Below, one piece after another: positions 6,467-7,374 of a stretch of 7,374 nt of DNA. A model generated the notes under the pieces. That model worked only from the letters and a program-made list of their open reading frames with translations. It did no database searches and had not been told where the DNA came from. The number at the start of each line of letters is the position of its first letter. Within the stretch, counting starts at the first letter, position 1. The position numbers and the translations under genes were made by a program. This DNA comes from an uncultured beta proteobacterium (GTDB lineage: Bacteria; Pseudomonadota; Gammaproteobacteria; Burkholderiales; Burkholderiaceae_B), in NCBI GenBank assembly GCA_903929925.1, contig CAIYWO010000461.1:1-7374 (forward strand), in the 5' to 3' direction.

Positions 6467-7128
6467 CCGCTCTTGTTCTCTTTGATTTTGACGGCACGAT
6501 TGCCGATACAGCACCTGATCTGGGTGCTGCTGCAAACAAGCAACGAGAGCGTGCAGGCTTGCCACCTTTGCCACTAGACGTTCTGCGACCCTATGCCTCT
6601 GCAGGCGCACGCGGCCTACTGCGTTGCGCGCTTAATTTGGCACCAGGAGACGAGACCTACGAGCAACATCGCTTGCAATTTCTCGCCGACTACCAGGCAG
6701 CGATGACCGTAGACACCTGTTTGTTTGATGGTGTGCCGGAGTTACTGTCACAAATTTCAAAGCAAGGACTTGCATGGGGCATCGTCACCAATAAAGTGAC
6801 GCATCTTGCGCAGCCGATTGTCACCGCACTCGGCCTGGACAAAGATTGCGCCGTCTTAGTCTGTGGCGACACCACCGCACATGCCAAGCCACATCCCCTG
6901 CCCCTGCTTCACGCAGCGCAGCAAGCTGGTTTTGGTACAGATCGCTGCCTCTATGTTGGTGACGACATCCGCGACATCCAAGCAGCGCGTGCTGCAGGCA
7001 TGCCTTCTATTGCAGCGGCCTATGGCTATTGCGGCCCTGATCACCCAGTCGATACCTGGCAAGCGAATCACACAGCTCATTCTGCACGCGATATGTGGCC
7101 CATGATCAAACAACTGATGAATGTGTAA
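6463..7128 (+). CDS. mupP: HAD phosphatase, probably MurNAc-6-phosphate phosphatase MupP (usually labelled phosphoglycolate phosphatase Gph)
   Basis: The 221-residue protein is a haloacid dehalogenase phosphatase: motif I FDFDGTIADTAPD with nucleophile D8 and acid/base D10, motif II Thr109 in GIVTNK, motif III Lys142 in AKPHP, and motif IV VGDDIRDI with D167/D168. An alpha-helical cap lies between motifs I and II. Databases often call such proteins Gph. The ASAGARGLL segment near 45-53, the YQ...LFDG stretch (77-90), the VGDD-RDI form of motif IV and the YGY motif near 187 agree better with Pseudomonas MupP as I recall it. mupP also follows ubiG there. MupP dephosphorylates MurNAc-6-phosphate so that AmgK and MurU can recycle it to UDP-MurNAc, bypassing the fosfomycin target. 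Family membership is certain; the substrate is inference. The start overlaps the ubiG stop by four bases, implying coupled translation. Confidence 0.85.
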   Translation: MTALVLFDFDGTIADTAPDLGAAANKQRERAGLPPLPLDVLRPYASAGARGLLRCALNLAPGDETYEQHRLQFLADYQAAMTVDTCLFDGVPELLSQISKQGLAWGIVTNKVTHLAQPIVTALGLDKDCAVLVCGDTTAHAKPHPLPLLHAAQQAGFGTDRCLYVGDDIRDIQAARAAGMPSIAAAYGYCGPDHPVDTWQANHTAHSARDMWPMIKQLMNV

Positions 7129-7159
7129 CAAAGACTGAACTCTTTTACATCTCATCTGT

Positions 7160-7187
7160 CTGAATCAATAGATTGTTCGTCTACAAT
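7160..7187 (+). promoter_or_regulatory. Probable ssrA promoter
   Basis: TACAAT (7182-7187) is a good -10 element, ending 9 bases before the mature tmRNA 5' end. CTGAAT (7160-7165) is a weak -35 at 16-base spacing. Transcription would begin only a few bases before 7197, leaving a very short leader for RNase P to remove. No terminator is visible between the phosphatase gene and this promoter. Confidence 0.5.
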
Positions 7188-7196
7188 CGCACTACT

Positions 7197-7374
7197 GGGG
7201 CCGATCCGGATTCGACGTGGGTCGCGAAACAGCGCAGGGCATGCCGAGCACCAGTTCGCTCGTAAATCCACTGGAAACACTATAAACGCCAACGACGAGC
7301 GTTTCGCTCTGGCCGCTTAAGCGGTGAGCCGCTGCACTGATTTGTCTTTGGGTCAGGTGGGTAAAACCACAGCA
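7197..7374 (+). ncRNA. ssrA: tmRNA (SsrA), 3' part cut by window edge
   Basis: Rescues stalled ribosomes by trans-translation with SmpB and tags the nascent protein for proteolysis. The 5' end GGGGCCGATCCGGATTCGAC is the conserved tRNA-like half. Pseudoknot 1 is visible: CGAGC/GCTCG (7245-7249 with 7258-7262) interlocked with CCAGT/ACTGG (7251-7255 with 7270-7274). Thirteen bases later the resume codon GCC (7288-7290) opens the tag frame ANDERFALAA with stop TAA at 7318-7320. The stop lies in a hairpin loop (CCGC-TTAA-GCGG), as expected for helix 5. Later stems start at CTGA/TCAG (7337-7340 with 7353-7356) and GTGG/CCAC (7357-7360 with 7367-7370). The remaining pseudoknots, the T arm and the CCA end lie beyond the window. 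ANDERFALAA is the tag I associate with Bordetella-like bacteria. Confidence 0.97.

Noticed and set aside
7161..7178. Imperfect GAATCAAT/ATTGTTC inverted repeat before ssrA as a terminator for the phosphatase gene
   Set aside because: The stem is AT-rich with a bulge and a two-base loop and lacks a T-run; it overlaps the probable ssrA -35 region.
1..7374. Mobile element, CRISPR, defence or other accessory system
   Set aside because: All coding space is taken by intact housekeeping genes in conserved order; no transposase, repeat-spacer array, integrase, att-like repeat at the tmRNA 5' part or atypical gene was seen. The tmRNA 3' end, a common integration site, lies outside the window.

Overview
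This window looks like ordinary core chromosome from a betaproteobacterium, most likely Burkholderiales and probably Alcaligenaceae (the Bordetella/Achromobacter/Advenella neighbourhood). Three things point there: a short OmpA-family protein with a WKNG...NELCW N-terminal module, a tmRNA whose reading frame encodes ANDERFALAA-stop, and Gln at GyrA position 83. The genus cannot be fixed from the sequence alone. Base composition is near half GC, lower than in Bordetella itself. I see no insertion sequence, phage gene, CRISPR array, toxin-antitoxin pair or tRNA-linked island.

Left half (1-4610, all on the minus strand): a tightly packed operon read right to left as gyrA, serC, pheA. gyrA (DNA gyrase subunit A) is separated from serC (phosphoserine aminotransferase) by one base. 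serC overlaps pheA (bifunctional chorismate mutase/prephenate dehydratase) by 8 bases. pheA runs off the left edge before its C-terminal ACT domain. The operon joins a topoisomerase subunit to serine/pyridoxal phosphate and phenylalanine biosynthesis.

Centre (4611-5073): a 463-base divergent intergenic region. It holds a strong sigma70-like promoter and a structured leader for ompA on the plus strand. It also holds several unexplained symmetric elements: a perfect 9-bp inverted repeat, a 7-bp inverted repeat, phased A-tracts, a 10-bp palindrome and a small operator-like repeat near gyrA. This is the least explained DNA in the window.

Right half (5074-7374, all on the plus strand): ompA (secreted peptidoglycan-binding OmpA-domain protein) with its own terminator; then ubiG (ubiquinone O-methyltransferase) overlapping by ATGA a HAD phosphatase that is better explained as the peptidoglycan-recycling MurNAc-6-phosphate phosphatase MupP than as phosphoglycolate phosphatase; then ssrA (tmRNA), cut off by the right edge. 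The gyrA-serC-pheA and ubiG-mupP blocks also neighbour each other in Pseudomonas as I recall it, so the layout is old rather than newly assembled.

I found no convincing new biological system. The points most worth a second look are the MupP reassignment, the duplicated module in the barrel-less OmpA, the ompA leader and the repeat-rich gyrA-ompA spacer.
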